A stretch of 64,000 nt of DNA from Bradyrhizobium sp. MOS003 (GTDB lineage Bacteria > Pseudomonadota > Alphaproteobacteria > Rhizobiales > Xanthobacteraceae), in contig NZ_PYFW01000001.1 of NCBI RefSeq assembly GCF_003020125.1, positions 1,426,001-1,490,000 on the forward strand, written 5' to 3'. The translations under genes were made by a program, and so were the position numbers. The notes under the pieces were generated by a model, which saw only the letters and a program-made list of their open reading frames with translations, was not told where the DNA came from and searched no databases. This document shows, piece after piece, positions 1 to 9,772 of this stretch; the stretch's first letter is position 1, and each line of letters begins with the position of its first letter.

Positions 1-336
1 GCTCGCGATCAGGGACAGCGTGGTCGACCCGATCGCCACCGTCATCGTCGTCCACAGCCAGCGCGGATAGGACGTGTCGAACAGCAGGTGCTTGATGTGG
101 GCGATCGTCGGCGAAGATATCCAGAACGGGTTGTGCTGCTTGTAGTTGAGCAGCTCCGCGTTCGGCTTGAACGAGGTGATCGCCATCCAGTAGAACGGAA
201 ACAGCAGGATCAGCACGAAGCAGCCGAGCGGCAGGTAGATCATCATCAGCCGCCGCAGCCCGGAATCCCAGGCCATGGTATCTGGTGCCGCCTTCGCGTC
301 GGCCACGGCAGCGGTTTGCGCGACGGTGTCAGTCAT
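1..336 (-). CDS. ABC sugar transporter permease, second subunit (3' end outside window)
   Basis: Inner-membrane permease of a carbohydrate-type ABC importer. The 112 visible codons begin MTDTVAQTAAVAD and carry a first membrane segment (roughly residues 32-52, LPLGCFVLILLFPFYWM) followed by the periplasmic stretch ITSFKPNAELL, which is typical of MalG-like permeases. Its ATG overlaps the stop of the upstream permease by 8 bases, so the two are translationally coupled. The EAA loop that contacts the ATPase lies beyond the left edge and is not seen. No ATPase gene of this system is in the window; it may lie further left. Confidence 0.85.
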   Translation of the reverse strand, partial: MTDTVAQTAAVADAKAAPDTMAWDSGLRRLMMIYLPLGCFVLILLFPFYWMAITSFKPNAELLNYKQHNPFWISSPTIAHIKHLLFDTSYPRWLWTTMTVAIGSTTLSLIAS

Positions 337-1285
337 TGCTCTCTCCCTGCTGCCATTTGCGGCGCGCCAGGCCGAAATAGGAGAACAGCGTCGCGAAGAC
401 CAGGAACGGGATCATCGACACCGCGATCGCCGCGCCTTCGCCAAGCTCGCCGCCGGCAATGCCGCGCTGAAACGCAAGCGTCGCCAGCAGATGGGTGGAG
501 TTGCCGGGGCCGCCGCGGGTGATGGCATAGACCAGCTGGAAATCGGTGAAGGTGAAGATGATCGAGAAGGTCATGACGATGGCGAGGATCGGCATCATCA
601 TCGGGAAGGTGATGTAGCGGAAGCGCTGCCAGGCGCTGGCGCCGTCGAGCATCGCGGCCTCGTAGAGCGAGGGCGAGATGGTCTGCAGGCCGGCGAGCAG
701 CGAGATCGCGACGAAGGGAATGCCGCGCCAGATGTTGGCGGCGATCAGCGAGAAGCGCGCCGGCCAAGCCGAGCCGAGAAAGTCCACATTGCTCGACCGC
801 CAGTGCAGCACGTCGACCAGCAGATAGGAGATGATCGAGAACTGCGGATCGTAGATCCACCAGAATGCCAGCGCCGAGAGCACGGTCGGCACGATCCAGG
901 GCAACAGGATGATCGCGCGCAAGATGCTCTTGAACGGAAAATGGTTGTTGAGCAGCAGCGCGAGCCAGAAGCCGAGCGCGAACTTTCCGAAGGTCGCGAT
1001 GCCCGTATAGACCACGCTGTAGAAGACTGCGTTCCACCACAGGGGATCGGTGAGCAAATACTGGAAATTCTCGAGGCCCACGAAGACGCCGCGCCGGCCG
1101 ATCGTGGTGTCGGTGAAGGCGAGCCAGATGCCGAGGCCGAGCGGATAGGTCAGGAACACCGAGAGCAGCCCGATCGCGGGCGCCAGGCACATCACGATCA
1201 GGAACGGCTTGTAGTCGAACAGCCGCACCAGCCAGGACGGCTGCCGCTGCGCCAGGCCTTGGGAGGAAAGGGTGGTCACGGACAT
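329..1285 (-). CDS. ABC sugar transporter permease, first subunit (MalF-like)
   Basis: A 318-residue inner-membrane permease of the carbohydrate ABC family. Six hydrophobic segments can be read, starting FLIVMCLAPAIGLLSVFLTYPLGLG, and the cytoplasmic EAA-type loop appears near residues 210-230 (LYEAAMLDGASAWQRFRYITF), where the EAA...G signature contacts the ATPase. It lies between the binding-protein gene upstream and a second permease that it overlaps. The substrate cannot be told from sequence; the linked hydroxyacid dehydrogenase suggests a sugar or sugar-acid route, which is inference. Confidence 0.92.
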   Translation of the reverse strand: MSVTTLSSQGLAQRQPSWLVRLFDYKPFLIVMCLAPAIGLLSVFLTYPLGLGIWLAFTDTTIGRRGVFVGLENFQYLLTDPLWWNAVFYSVVYTGIATFGKFALGFWLALLLNNHFPFKSILRAIILLPWIVPTVLSALAFWWIYDPQFSIISYLLVDVLHWRSSNVDFLGSAWPARFSLIAANIWRGIPFVAISLLAGLQTISPSLYEAAMLDGASAWQRFRYITFPMMMPILAIVMTFSIIFTFTDFQLVYAITRGGPGNSTHLLATLAFQRGIAGGELGEGAAIAVSMIPFLVFATLFSYFGLARRKWQQGESND

Positions 1286-1318
1286 TAGTGTGTTGTCCTG
1301 TTCTAATTTTTCACCACG

Positions 1319-1406
1319 TCGTCATTGCGAGGAGCGAAGCGACGAGGCAATCCAGACTGTCGCTGCGGGGACGGACTGGATTGCGTCGCTTCTCTCGCAA
1401 TGACGA
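1319..1406. repeat. Dispersed palindromic repeat (GTCATTGCGAG family)
   Basis: An imperfect inverted repeat fills the gap between the permease and the binding-protein gene. The outer arms are TCGTCATTGCGA and its complement, with inner matches around CAATCCAGA and TCTGGATTGC. A second copy of the same family lies at 49963-50042. Such elements can fold into stable RNA hairpins and may lower expression of the downstream permeases relative to the binding protein; that effect is inference. Confidence 0.8.
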
Positions 1407-1409
1407 TCT

Positions 1410-2750
1410 CTACTTCTGCCGCCGGAAGTACCGCTTGCAGCGTTGCTCGGCTTCCGCGGCGGCTGCCTCCGGGGTTGCGGCGCCTGTCGCAACGGACGAT
1501 AGCATCTGAATCAGCACGTAATCGGCGGTGACCGCTCCGCTGGCCGTCGAGATCGGTCCCTTGTAACCGCTATAGTAAGTGCTGTTCATGGTGTTCTTGA
1601 AGATTGTCACCTTGGGATCCTGCGACCACACCGCGGCATCGGCATAGGCAGCCAGCGGCTGCGACCAGTAGCCGGAATTGGCGTTGAGCCACGGCTCGTA
1701 CTGGTCCTTTTCCAGCATGTATTGCAGGAAGGCCTTTGCGGCGTTGGGATACTGGCTGTGCTTGAATACCATGGCGTTGAGCGTGAGCCCGTCCATCGGT
1801 GAGACCTTGGCCAGGCCCTTGGGCAGAAGCTGATGCTCGCTGTCGTCGGCGATCGCCTTGGTCGCCGGGTCGTTCTTCAGCGAGAAGTAGAGCGAGACGC
1901 CGTTGGCGGTCAGCGAGATTTCTTGCGCGGAGTAGGCGCGATTGTTCGACACGTCATTCCACGACGGCGTGCCGGCGATGAAGGTCGGGTAGATCTGCTT
2001 GACCCAGTTCAGCGCGGCGATCGTCTCCTTGCTGTTGATGACGACGTTGCCTTCCTCGTCGAGCAGGGATGCGTTGTGCGACCACAGCGTCCAGTTGGCG
2101 AAGCCGGTGCCGTCTCCTCTCGCGTTGCCGAGCGCGAAGCCGGCCGGTTTGCCGGCCTTGTGCAGCTTCTGGCAGAGGTCGAGGATTCCGGCATGATCTT
2201 CCGGCACCTTGTCGAAGCCGACCGATTGCAGGATCGACTTTCGGTAGATCAGGGGGCCCGCGGTCGCACCGAACGGCAGGCCGATCCAGGCGTCGCTCTT
2301 GTTCTTCTTGCCGTAGCGCTGCGCCAGCGGCAGCCAGCCGCCATAGCGCTTGCCGACATAATCGGCGACGTCGGTCAGCTCGATCAGCTTGTCGATATAG
2401 ATGTGCGGCGCGTCGGAGAAGCCGATGATGATGTCGGGGCCGGCGCCGGAATTGGCGGTCACTGCGGTCTGCTGGTTGATGTCTTCCCAGCCGACGAAGT
2501 CGACCTTGACCTCGACCCCGGTGTCCTTGGTGAACCTTGCCGCATTGGCGCGGAAGACGTCCTCGTCGGCCTGGACGAAGCGCACCGGGCGCAGCATGCG
2601 CAGGGACGCGCCCTTTTCGATCTCGCGCTTGGGGGCCGGAACGTCGGCCGCCTTGATAGTGGATGTTTGCGCCGCAGCACCGGTGGCAGCGAACGTTGCA
2701 GCGGACAGGCCCAGCGCCAAGGCATCACGACGTGTGATGTCGTTCCTCAT
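1410..2750 (-). CDS. ABC transporter extracellular solute-binding protein, Tat-exported
   Basis: A 446-residue periplasmic binding protein of the family 1 (sugar) type, which captures substrate and hands it to the two downstream permeases. The N-terminus MRNDITRRDALALGLSAA has a twin-arginine motif, a hydrophobic stretch and an Ala-rich cleavage region, so Tat export is likely. The body has typical family features (ADEDVFRANAARFTKDTGVEVKVDFVG in the first lobe, PDIIIGFSD, and a late AAKAFLQYMLEKDQYEPW segment). It is followed by a palindromic repeat and then the permeases, the usual order for this class. The ligand is unknown. Confidence 0.92.
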   Translation of the reverse strand: MRNDITRRDALALGLSAATFAATGAAAQTSTIKAADVPAPKREIEKGASLRMLRPVRFVQADEDVFRANAARFTKDTGVEVKVDFVGWEDINQQTAVTANSGAGPDIIIGFSDAPHIYIDKLIELTDVADYVGKRYGGWLPLAQRYGKKNKSDAWIGLPFGATAGPLIYRKSILQSVGFDKVPEDHAGILDLCQKLHKAGKPAGFALGNARGDGTGFANWTLWSHNASLLDEEGNVVINSKETIAALNWVKQIYPTFIAGTPSWNDVSNNRAYSAQEISLTANGVSLYFSLKNDPATKAIADDSEHQLLPKGLAKVSPMDGLTLNAMVFKHSQYPNAAKAFLQYMLEKDQYEPWLNANSGYWSQPLAAYADAAVWSQDPKVTIFKNTMNSTYYSGYKGPISTASGAVTADYVLIQMLSSVATGAATPEAAAAEAEQRCKRYFRRQK

Positions 2751-2831
2751 CAGTACCTCCCTATGATGTTCCCTTCCCGGCGTTGATCGCCGGTGAAGGG
2801 TCGTCCGGTTCCGGCGCCTTGCGCCGGCCGC

Positions 2832-3875
2832 CTAGCTGTTCGGCCCGCGATCCATGCTGACGGGTTGCCAGCGGCGGAGCGTGGTGTCTTGCAGCACCGA
2901 CGGATTGACGCAGCTTACCGGCCACATGCCCTGAAGCACCAGTGACAATTCGTAGCCCACCCGGCGCTTGCGCGCTTCGTCAAACCGTGCCGAGGCCGAG
3001 GCGACGTGGGCGGTCAGGGTCACGCTCTCCATGCCGAGCAGGGGATTGTTGTGGGAGGGCGGTTCCTTCTCCAGCACGTCGAGGGCGGCGTGTGCGATCC
3101 AGCCCTCCTGCAGCGCCTTGATCAGGCTCTCCTCGTCCACGGTGGCGCCGCGCCCGGTGTTGATGAAGATCGAGCCCTTCTTCATCTGCCGAAAGTGCTT
3201 CTCGGTCAGCATGTGATGCACCTCGGGCCTTGCCGGGGCATGCATCGAGACGAAGTCGGATTGCGACAGCACCTCGTTCAGCGTCGCCGGAATCACGCCG
3301 TGGTCCCACATCAGCGTTTCCTGGATGAAAGGATCGTAGGCCATCATGCGCAGGCCGAACGGCGCCGCGCGCTTCGCAACCGCACGCGCGACGCGGCCGA
3401 ACGAGACGAAGCCGAGCGTCTGGCCCATCAACCTCGGGACCTTGAGAAGCGCCGGCCGGCCCTCGGCCCAGCGGCCGCTGCGCACCATACGGTCCTGCTC
3501 GACCAGGCGGCGGAAGCCTGCGAGCAGAAGCATCATGGCGTGATCGGCGACCTCCTCGATGAAGGTGTCGGGGATGTTGGTGACGGGAATGCCGCGGGCG
3601 GTAGCAGCCTTGACGTCGACGCTGTCGACGCCGACCGAGCCGAGCGTGATGACCTTGCAGCTCTGCAAACTGTCGATGATGGTCTTGGAGATCGGGATGC
3701 CCTTGGCATAGATGGCGTCCGCGGTCTTTGCGGCGGCGATGAACCCGGCCTCGTCGGCGGGGGCCTCGATGATCTCGGCGTCGATCGGATCGAGCGCCTC
3801 GCGCTCATAGGAATAGTCGCTGCCAGCGACCGTGAAGCTCGCGCCCTTCGGCGTCACCACCCTGTATTTCGGCAT
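2832..3875 (-). CDS. D-isomer-specific 2-hydroxyacid dehydrogenase family protein
   Basis: A 347-residue NAD(P)-dependent oxidoreductase interconverting a 2-hydroxyacid and a 2-oxoacid. The catalytic Arg (INTGRGATVDE), Glu (LDVLEKEPP) and His (LTAHVAS) regions are all present. The nucleotide-binding turn is unusual: it reads LGFVSFGRVARA, so the normal GxGxxG is SxGxxA. The enzyme may still bind cofactor, because the rest of the fold is intact, but preference or affinity could differ. It is the first gene of the minus-strand transporter operon, 81 bases upstream of the binding protein, suggesting that it acts on the imported compound. About 260 bases of non-coding divergent promoter region separate it from the chemoreceptor gene. 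Confidence 0.88.
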   Translation of the reverse strand: MPKYRVVTPKGASFTVAGSDYSYEREALDPIDAEIIEAPADEAGFIAAAKTADAIYAKGIPISKTIIDSLQSCKVITLGSVGVDSVDVKAATARGIPVTNIPDTFIEEVADHAMMLLLAGFRRLVEQDRMVRSGRWAEGRPALLKVPRLMGQTLGFVSFGRVARAVAKRAAPFGLRMMAYDPFIQETLMWDHGVIPATLNEVLSQSDFVSMHAPARPEVHHMLTEKHFRQMKKGSIFINTGRGATVDEESLIKALQEGWIAHAALDVLEKEPPSHNNPLLGMESVTLTAHVASASARFDEARKRRVGYELSLVLQGMWPVSCVNPSVLQDTTLRRWQPVSMDRGPNS

Positions 3876-4138
3876 TTCCTGCTCCCGATTTGGTTTGTCG
3901 GTTCTTGTTGTGACCCGTCCCTGGGGGGCGGGCCTTTGCGTCTTTTACGCGAAATCGAGGTCGATGCGTACAATCGCTGGTTGCCGCTGCGGCGATTTAT
4001 TCAGCCGTTCGGGCGTTTTGTCCGGGCTTCTACGGAGCCGCCCGTAACAGCTTGATAAGGGGTCACATACTAAAAGTTGAATGAATTTCGATCGATTCCT
4101 CGCGTGCCCGTATCCCTTTTGCTGCCGGAGCCATCCCC

Positions 4139-5824
4139 GTGAAATTGAGCAATCTGAAGATCGCCTCCAAGCTCGGCATCCTTGTCGGCGTCACGCTGTT
4201 AGGCCTCTGCATCTCCGGTGTTCTTGCCGGCTATCTGATGAAGCGCGAGATGGTGAATGCGCGCATCGACCAGGCCAAGTCGATCGTCGATATGGGCCGC
4301 AACTACGCCCTCGCCCTCAAAAAACGGGTCGATGCCGGCGAGATGACGAAGGATGCGGCGCTGGCCGACCTTCGCCGCTACGGCAATTCGATGACCTATG
4401 ACAACGGCTCGGGCTATCTCTTCGGAACGTCCTACGACGGCATCACCCAGCTCGCGCCTGATCCGAAACAGATCGGCACCAACCGCATGGACGTCGTGAC
4501 CAACGGCCGCAAGCTGTCCGCCGAACTGATGGACGGCGTCAAGGCCAACGGCTCGATCCTTCTGTATTATGAATATGCGAAGCCGGGCCAGGCAGCACTG
4601 ATTCGCAAGATCGGCTACGCCGTCGCCGTCCCCGGTTTCGACATGTATCTGGGCACCGGCGCCTATCTCGACGACATCGACGCCAAGATGGGGCCGGTCT
4701 ACTGGCTGCTTGGCCTCGCCATGCTCGGCATCGTCATCGTCGCCGGCAGCGTCGCCTGGCTGATCGGCCGCGGCATCAGCCGTCCGCTCGCGCTGCTCGG
4801 CACCCGCATGAAGGAGCTCGCCGACGGCAAGCTCGAGGGCGAGATCCCCGGCGTCGGCCGCGGCGATGAGGTCGGTGCGATGGCCGCCACCGTCCAGATA
4901 TTCAAGGACAACGCGGTCCGCATCCGCGACCTCGAAAAGACCGAAGCCGATGCAATGGAACGCGTTGCGGCGGAACGTCGTAGCGCGATGGAGGGCATCG
5001 CCAACGATTTCGAGCGCAGCGTCAACGGCATCGTCCGCTCGGTCTCCTCGGCCGCGGCTGGCATGCAGACGACGGCGCAGTCGATGACCGCGACCGCCAG
5101 CGACGCCTCTTCGCGCGCGGCGACGGTCGGTGCCGCCTCGCAAAAGGCCTCCGGCAATGTCGGCACGGTCGCGGCGGCCGCCGAAGAGCTGTCGAGTTCG
5201 GTTGCGGAAATCTCCCGCCAGGTCACCCGCTCGACCGAAGTGGCGAGCCGCGCCGTCAGCGACGCCGAGCGTACCAACGCCACGGTGCAGGTGCTCTCGA
5301 CCGGCGCCGAGAAGATCGGCGAAGTCGTCAAGCTGATCCATTCGATCGCCGCGCAGACCAACTTGCTCGCGCTCAACGCCACCATCGAAGCCGCACGCGC
5401 CGGTGAATCCGGCCGCGGTTTCGCGGTCGTCGCCTCCGAGGTCAAGGCGCTCGCCAACCAGACCGCCAAGGCGACCGAGGAGATCTCCGCGCAGGTCGCG
5501 GCGATGCAGACCTCGACCAGCGACGCGGTTACGGCCATCTCCGGCATCACCCAGACCATCGCTGAAATGAGCGAGATCACCGCCGGCATTTCCGCATCGA
5601 TCGAGCAGCAGGGCGAGGCGACCCGCGAGATCGCCCGCAACATACAGTCGGTTGCGGCCGGCTCGAGCGAGATCAACACCCATATCGGAGGTGTCACCTC
5701 GGCCGCGGAAGCGACCGGTTCTGCCGCCACCGACGTGCTCACCAACGCCCGCGAGCTGGACAACCAGTCCGGCGCGCTGCGCAGCGCGGTCGACGGCTTC
5801 CTCGCCAAGGTGCGTGCGGCATAA
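4139..5824 (+). CDS. Methyl-accepting chemotaxis protein with single Cache domain
   Basis: A 561-residue transmembrane chemoreceptor. Read in order: membrane segment at about residues 11-30, periplasmic sCache_2-type sensor at about 35-185 ([14 protein letters not shown] and [13 protein letters not shown] are characteristic), second membrane segment at about 190-212, HAMP linker ([20 protein letters not shown]), then the signalling domain. The hairpin tip is intact ([18 protein letters not shown]). There is no C-terminal NWETF-like methyltransferase tether. The chosen start is a GTG preceded by CGGAG. sCache_2 receptors often sense small organic acids; the ligand here is unknown. It stands alone, with a terminator directly after it. 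Confidence 0.95.
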   Translation: MKLSNLKIASKLGILVGVTLLGLCISGVLAGYLMKREMVNARIDQAKSIVDMGRNYALALKKRVDAGEMTKDAALADLRRYGNSMTYDNGSGYLFGTSYDGITQLAPDPKQIGTNRMDVVTNGRKLSAELMDGVKANGSILLYYEYAKPGQAALIRKIGYAVAVPGFDMYLGTGAYLDDIDAKMGPVYWLLGLAMLGIVIVAGSVAWLIGRGISRPLALLGTRMKELADGKLEGEIPGVGRGDEVGAMAATVQIFKDNAVRIRDLEKTEADAMERVAAERRSAMEGIANDFERSVNGIVRSVSSAAAGMQTTAQSMTATASDASSRAATVGAASQKASGNVGTVAAAAEELSSSVAEISRQVTRSTEVASRAVSDAERTNATVQVLSTGAEKIGEVVKLIHSIAAQTNLLALNATIEAARAGESGRGFAVVASEVKALANQTAKATEEISAQVAAMQTSTSDAVTAISGITQTIAEMSEITAGISASIEQQGEATREIARNIQSVAAGSSEINTHIGGVTSAAEATGSAATDVLTNARELDNQSGALRSAVDGFLAKVRAA

Positions 5825-5852
5825 AGGACACGCCGCACCCGCTAGCAATGCA

Positions 5853-5882
5853 AGCGCCCGGCCCCGCAGCCGGGTGCTTTTG
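5853..5882 (+). terminator. Rho-independent terminator after the chemoreceptor gene
   Basis: A GC-rich 10-bp stem (AGCGCCCGGC with GCCGGGTGCT, one G:T wobble) with a six-base loop CCCGCA is followed by a short T-rich run. It lies 28 bases after the chemoreceptor stop and before the convergent autotransporter gene. Confidence 0.8.
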
Positions 5883-5925
5883 TTATTGGCGCCTTTCGAA
5901 GAAGGATGCGACGCCGTCCGGCGGA

Positions 5926-8472
5926 TCAGAAACTGATCCTGATTCCGCCGCGCCCGGCGATGGTCCGGCTCGCGTCGGACATCTCGTTGAATTCAGTCGC
6001 CGCGAATAACGAGACGCCGAAGGCGTGATGCCAGTCGAGGCCGGCGCCAACGAAGTAGCCGACGGCGTTGCCGCCGCCCGGCGCGGCAAATGCTAGATTT
6101 TGCCCGAGCAAGACGGCGTTGACGTTGGCATCGCCGGTCCGCTGCAGCCCGACCATCCCGGCCGATCCGGAAACCTTCAGGGCGCCCTGCGCAACACCGG
6201 CAAAACTGCGCGTCAGCGTCACGCCGCCGCGTTCCTCGAAATAGTGGCTGATACGGCTGCCGACGTTGAGATCGGCGGCTGAACCGCTCTCCTGGTAGCC
6301 GCCGAACCCGGCGGCGAGATAGCGCACCCGCGCGGTCGGGGTCATCGTCAGGTTAGCCGCGATCGTCCGGTCGAACCCATAGGCCAGTTCCGGGCTGACG
6401 AACCATCCCGAATAATTTCCCCGCGCGAACTCGCCGCCGCCAGCCACGAGATTGTTGTCGATCCGGCGGGTAGCGGCATTGCTGCTGCCCCCGCCGAGCA
6501 GCGAGAAATCAAGGAACGCGCCGCTCAGCGCATAGCGGCCGTAGATGCCGGCGAAGCCGAGATCGCTGGTCGTGCGACCGGCATCAACGGCGAGGTCCGA
6601 TTGCAGATTGCCTCCGCCGACGAGAGCTCCGAGCCGCAACTGCGGCTGCACGAACTTGTCGACGCCGATCGCGCCGCCATAAAAGCCGTTGACCGAGCGC
6701 AGCATCAAGCCGTTTTCCGGCGCCACGCGACGGCCGCCAAAACCCTGCGCCCACACGCTGGTGCCGTCCGCAGCCGTAAAATTGGGATTGCTCGCCATCA
6801 CGCGATCCTGGCCGGCATAAGCCATGCCCGGCATCGAGGCGAAGGAATCATTGAACATGTCGCGCGCGACATTGCCTGACGGCGCGAAACCGATCGCGGT
6901 GCCTTCGCTGGTGACCGGTGCGGCTCCGCCAAGTCGGCCCGATGCAAGTCCGGCGATCGCATGCGTCACGTCCACAACGTTGCGGCCGGCGACGCCGAAC
7001 GGCGAAGGATCGACCATTGCGACCGAATTGCCGCTGACGACGTAGGGGATGCCGCTGACGTTGACGTGTGAAGCCGTCTCTAGAAGGCCGAATGCGCCAT
7101 CGCTGTAACCGAACGTCAGGACCGATGAAGCGCCGCGGCCACCCTGGATATTGATCGTCGTCCCAACTCTGTCGGGATTGCTCGCGTCGCCTGTGAGCAA
7201 TATTAGTCCGATTACTCGCGAGCCCGGCAGCAGGTTGATCGTCATCCGGTCGTTGTCCGATGCGCTTGACGTCATGTCGATGGCCGCGTAGTCGCTGGTG
7301 CCGTCGATCAATCCGGAGTTGGTGAGAAACGAACCTGGACCGGAGCTGCCGTTGTAAGCGGACGTGACCTTCACGACACCGTGGATCGCCCCCGAATTGG
7401 TGACGGACGCCGGACCCGTATCTGCGTTCGCCTCGACCGATCCGTTTACTGTGCCGGCATTCCTGACGACGGCGCTTCCGCTGCCGCTGTTGCTGCTCTT
7501 CAAGCCGGTAGCTCGGCCGTAGTTGATGGTTGTGGCGTTACCGGCACCGTTCACTTCCGTCATTATGCTGCCCGCCACACCGGTCAGCTGGTTGGTGGCC
7601 ATTGCGCTGCCGGCCAGGCTATCTGCAGAAGTCCAGATATCGCCGACAGAGCCAGCATTGATGGTTTCTGCCCCCGAAGTGACGCCTTGCATGTTCTCCG
7701 TACGAATCCAAACCGCTACCGTGCCGGTATTGACGGTTTTCGCCGAATTGTTGCCGACGGACGCGTTTGCGATTGCCTCAGCAGAACCGGAGTTGACCAC
7801 GTTGGCCGGGCCGAACATATGTACATTAATCAGATTCGCCGTTCCGGAGTTCACGACCCGCGCCTCGCCAAAAACCGAAGCGGCAAGCGTGATCTGAATA
7901 ATGTTGGTGCTGCCATAGTTGAAGATCCGGGCGGAGCCAAATGCCGTGCTGTTGAGCAACGCAACCAAATTCCTGGCATCGCCGTAGTTGTAGATGATGG
8001 CATCGGCCGCAAAGTCGGTGCGGGCCACGAGGTTTCCGCCCACTGTGCCGTAATTGGTAACGGTCGCCGTTCCCGTTAAGCTGTTGCCGGAAAAGATGCC
8101 GGCTGTAGCAGTAACGGGTCCCTGCACGGCACCGAAGTTTGTCGACGTTGCATCGCCATGCTCGCCGCTGACAGTACGAATGCTGGTGGCTGTGCCGGTC
8201 GTTGTCAGGACGTTGGTGAGGTTGGTCGATCCGCTCACCGGCCCCGAGGGTGGATCGCCGATCGGCCCGGAAACGCCTGTATAGGTACAGATGATATCCG
8301 TCGTTCCAACGCAGGTTTGGCTCTGCGCGCCGCTTGCCGTCAAAGCAGCCACCGCTGAGAGCAACGACCCTCCGAACAAACCGGAAGCCGAAAACGAACT
8401 CGAAAAACGAGCCCTCACCACATCAAACAACGCCCACGCCCACTCTCGCCCGCAATTCTGGGCTGCTTTCAA
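5926..8472 (-). CDS. Autotransporter (type Va) with N-x-G repeat passenger
   Basis: An outer-membrane/surface protein of up to 848 residues. A long N-terminal export signal (hydrophobic core SGLFGGSLLSAVAALTASG) precedes a passenger of roughly 500 residues. The last 260 or so residues form an autotransporter beta-barrel ending in the aromatic sequence RGGIRISF, as required for outer-membrane insertion. The passenger has at least ten repeats of about 19-24 residues carrying N-[YSTA]-G followed by a small residue and a hydrophobic residue (VTNYGTV, IYNYGDA, VVNSGTA, TVNTGTV, VTNSGAI), which fits a beta-helix. The longest frame starts with TTG at 8472; a GTG further in would give a shorter signal, so the start is uncertain. 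The function is unknown; adhesion is the usual guess. Confidence 0.9.
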   Translation of the reverse strand: MKAAQNCGREWAWALFDVVRARFSSSFSASGLFGGSLLSAVAALTASGAQSQTCVGTTDIICTYTGVSGPIGDPPSGPVSGSTNLTNVLTTTGTATSIRTVSGEHGDATSTNFGAVQGPVTATAGIFSGNSLTGTATVTNYGTVGGNLVARTDFAADAIIYNYGDARNLVALLNSTAFGSARIFNYGSTNIIQITLAASVFGEARVVNSGTANLINVHMFGPANVVNSGSAEAIANASVGNNSAKTVNTGTVAVWIRTENMQGVTSGAETINAGSVGDIWTSADSLAGSAMATNQLTGVAGSIMTEVNGAGNATTINYGRATGLKSSNSGSGSAVVRNAGTVNGSVEANADTGPASVTNSGAIHGVVKVTSAYNGSSGPGSFLTNSGLIDGTSDYAAIDMTSSASDNDRMTINLLPGSRVIGLILLTGDASNPDRVGTTINIQGGRGASSVLTFGYSDGAFGLLETASHVNVSGIPYVVSGNSVAMVDPSPFGVAGRNVVDVTHAIAGLASGRLGGAAPVTSEGTAIGFAPSGNVARDMFNDSFASMPGMAYAGQDRVMASNPNFTAADGTSVWAQGFGGRRVAPENGLMLRSVNGFYGGAIGVDKFVQPQLRLGALVGGGNLQSDLAVDAGRTTSDLGFAGIYGRYALSGAFLDFSLLGGGSSNAATRRIDNNLVAGGGEFARGNYSGWFVSPELAYGFDRTIAANLTMTPTARVRYLAAGFGGYQESGSAADLNVGSRISHYFEERGGVTLTRSFAGVAQGALKVSGSAGMVGLQRTGDANVNAVLLGQNLAFAAPGGGNAVGYFVGAGLDWHHAFGVSLFAATEFNEMSDASRTIAGRGGIRISF

Positions 8473-8620
8473 GCCAATCGATTGTGATGCCTAGCAATCA
8501 CGGCACAACAGGTCTGTTACTTTTTGGACACGGCCGGAAATCATTATCTTCTGGTTCCAATTCGCGTCAAAAAGGAACCGCATTGTATGTCGCGATTCCT
8601 CTTCGCGTCGTACGCGAGAC

Positions 8621-9598
8621 CTACTGCTTCTCGATCTTCGCGTTGGTGATCAGCTTCTCCCACAGCACCAGCTGCTCGTCGACGAATTTGCCGAGCTGCT
8701 CCGGCGTGCCCGAGAACGCGTCCATGCCGAGAGTGGCGAGTTGGGCCTTGATCTCCGGCTTCTCGACGATTTTCCGGATCTCGGCGTTGAGCCGGGTCAC
8801 GATCTCCTTCGGCATGCCGGCGGGGCCGAAATAGCCCTGCCAGGACGAGATGTCGAAATCCGGCACGCCAGCCTCCTGCATCGAAGGCAGGTTCGGCACC
8901 AGGGGCGAGCGGTCCTTGGTGGTGACGGCGAGCGCGCGCAGCGCGTTGCCGTTGACGTGCGGCAGGCCGGTGAGAATGTCGACGAACATCATCGAGACGC
9001 GGCCGCCCATGACGTCGTTGAGCGCCGGTGGCGAACTCTTGTAGGGCACGTGCAGCAGGTCGAGCCCGGCATTGTGCGCAAAGGTCGCACCCGACACGAT
9101 CGCCGAGGACGATCCCGAAGCGTAGCTCAGCTTGCCCGGATTGGCCTTGCCATAGGCGACCAGCTCGCCGACCGTCTTGGCTGGCACTTCCGGATTGACG
9201 ACCAGCATGAAGGGCAGATCGCCGGTGCGCGCGATCGGGGTGAAGTCCTTGACCGGATCGTAAGTGAGGCTCTTGAGCAGGTAGGGATTGGCCGAATGCG
9301 TGGTGTTGGTGGTCACCAGCAGCGTGTAGCCGTCGGGGGTGGCCTTGGCGACATAGCTTGCGGCGAGCATGCCGTTGGCGCCGGCCTTGTTCTCGATCAC
9401 GATGCCGACCCCGAGCGCCTGCGACAGGTGCTGCGAGATCAGCCGGGTCGTGGTGTCGGTGCCGCTGCCGGCCGCAAACGGCAGCACCAGCGTGATGTTG
9501 CGGCTCGGCCAGGTGTCGGCCTGGGCAGTGGATGCGGCGGCAAGACAAAGTGCGGCCGTGCCAACGGCACGCAGGTTTCGAATCAACGCTGAAAGCAT
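8621..9598 (-). CDS. Tripartite tricarboxylate transporter (Bug/TctC) binding protein
   Basis: A 325-residue periplasmic solute-binding protein of the Bug family. It has a signal peptide (RAVGTAALCLAAASTAQA) and the family's opening strand WPSRNITLVLPFAAGSGTD, with the ligand-loop GANGMLAASYVAKATPDGYTL. Bug proteins bind carboxylates or aromatic acids for TctAB-type transporters or act as sensors. No tctA or tctB is nearby, so this is an orphan binding protein, as is frequent in Bradyrhizobium and Burkholderiales. The ligand is unknown. Confidence 0.93.
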   Translation of the reverse strand: MLSALIRNLRAVGTAALCLAAASTAQADTWPSRNITLVLPFAAGSGTDTTTRLISQHLSQALGVGIVIENKAGANGMLAASYVAKATPDGYTLLVTTNTTHSANPYLLKSLTYDPVKDFTPIARTGDLPFMLVVNPEVPAKTVGELVAYGKANPGKLSYASGSSSAIVSGATFAHNAGLDLLHVPYKSSPPALNDVMGGRVSMMFVDILTGLPHVNGNALRALAVTTKDRSPLVPNLPSMQEAGVPDFDISSWQGYFGPAGMPKEIVTRLNAEIRKIVEKPEIKAQLATLGMDAFSGTPEQLGKFVDEQLVLWEKLITNAKIEKQ

Positions 9599-9772
9599 GT
9601 CTGGTCGTTCCCTCTTTTTTGTTGGCGGGGAACCTAGCGTCTCTCCATCGAAATCGGAAGCGGTGAGTTAATTTGCTCCTGTGCCCGGGCGCAGTGCAGC
9701 GTGCCGCCCTTTGCGGCGTGGTGCGCTGCTGAACGGGGGCACGAGATTCACTCGTTCATCCGCCCTGCGGAA

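Noticed and set aside
4199..5848. Long minus-strand open frame opposite the chemoreceptor
   Set aside because: The plus-strand product has sensor, HAMP and signalling domains; the antisense product is Gly/Asp/Arg-rich without motifs.
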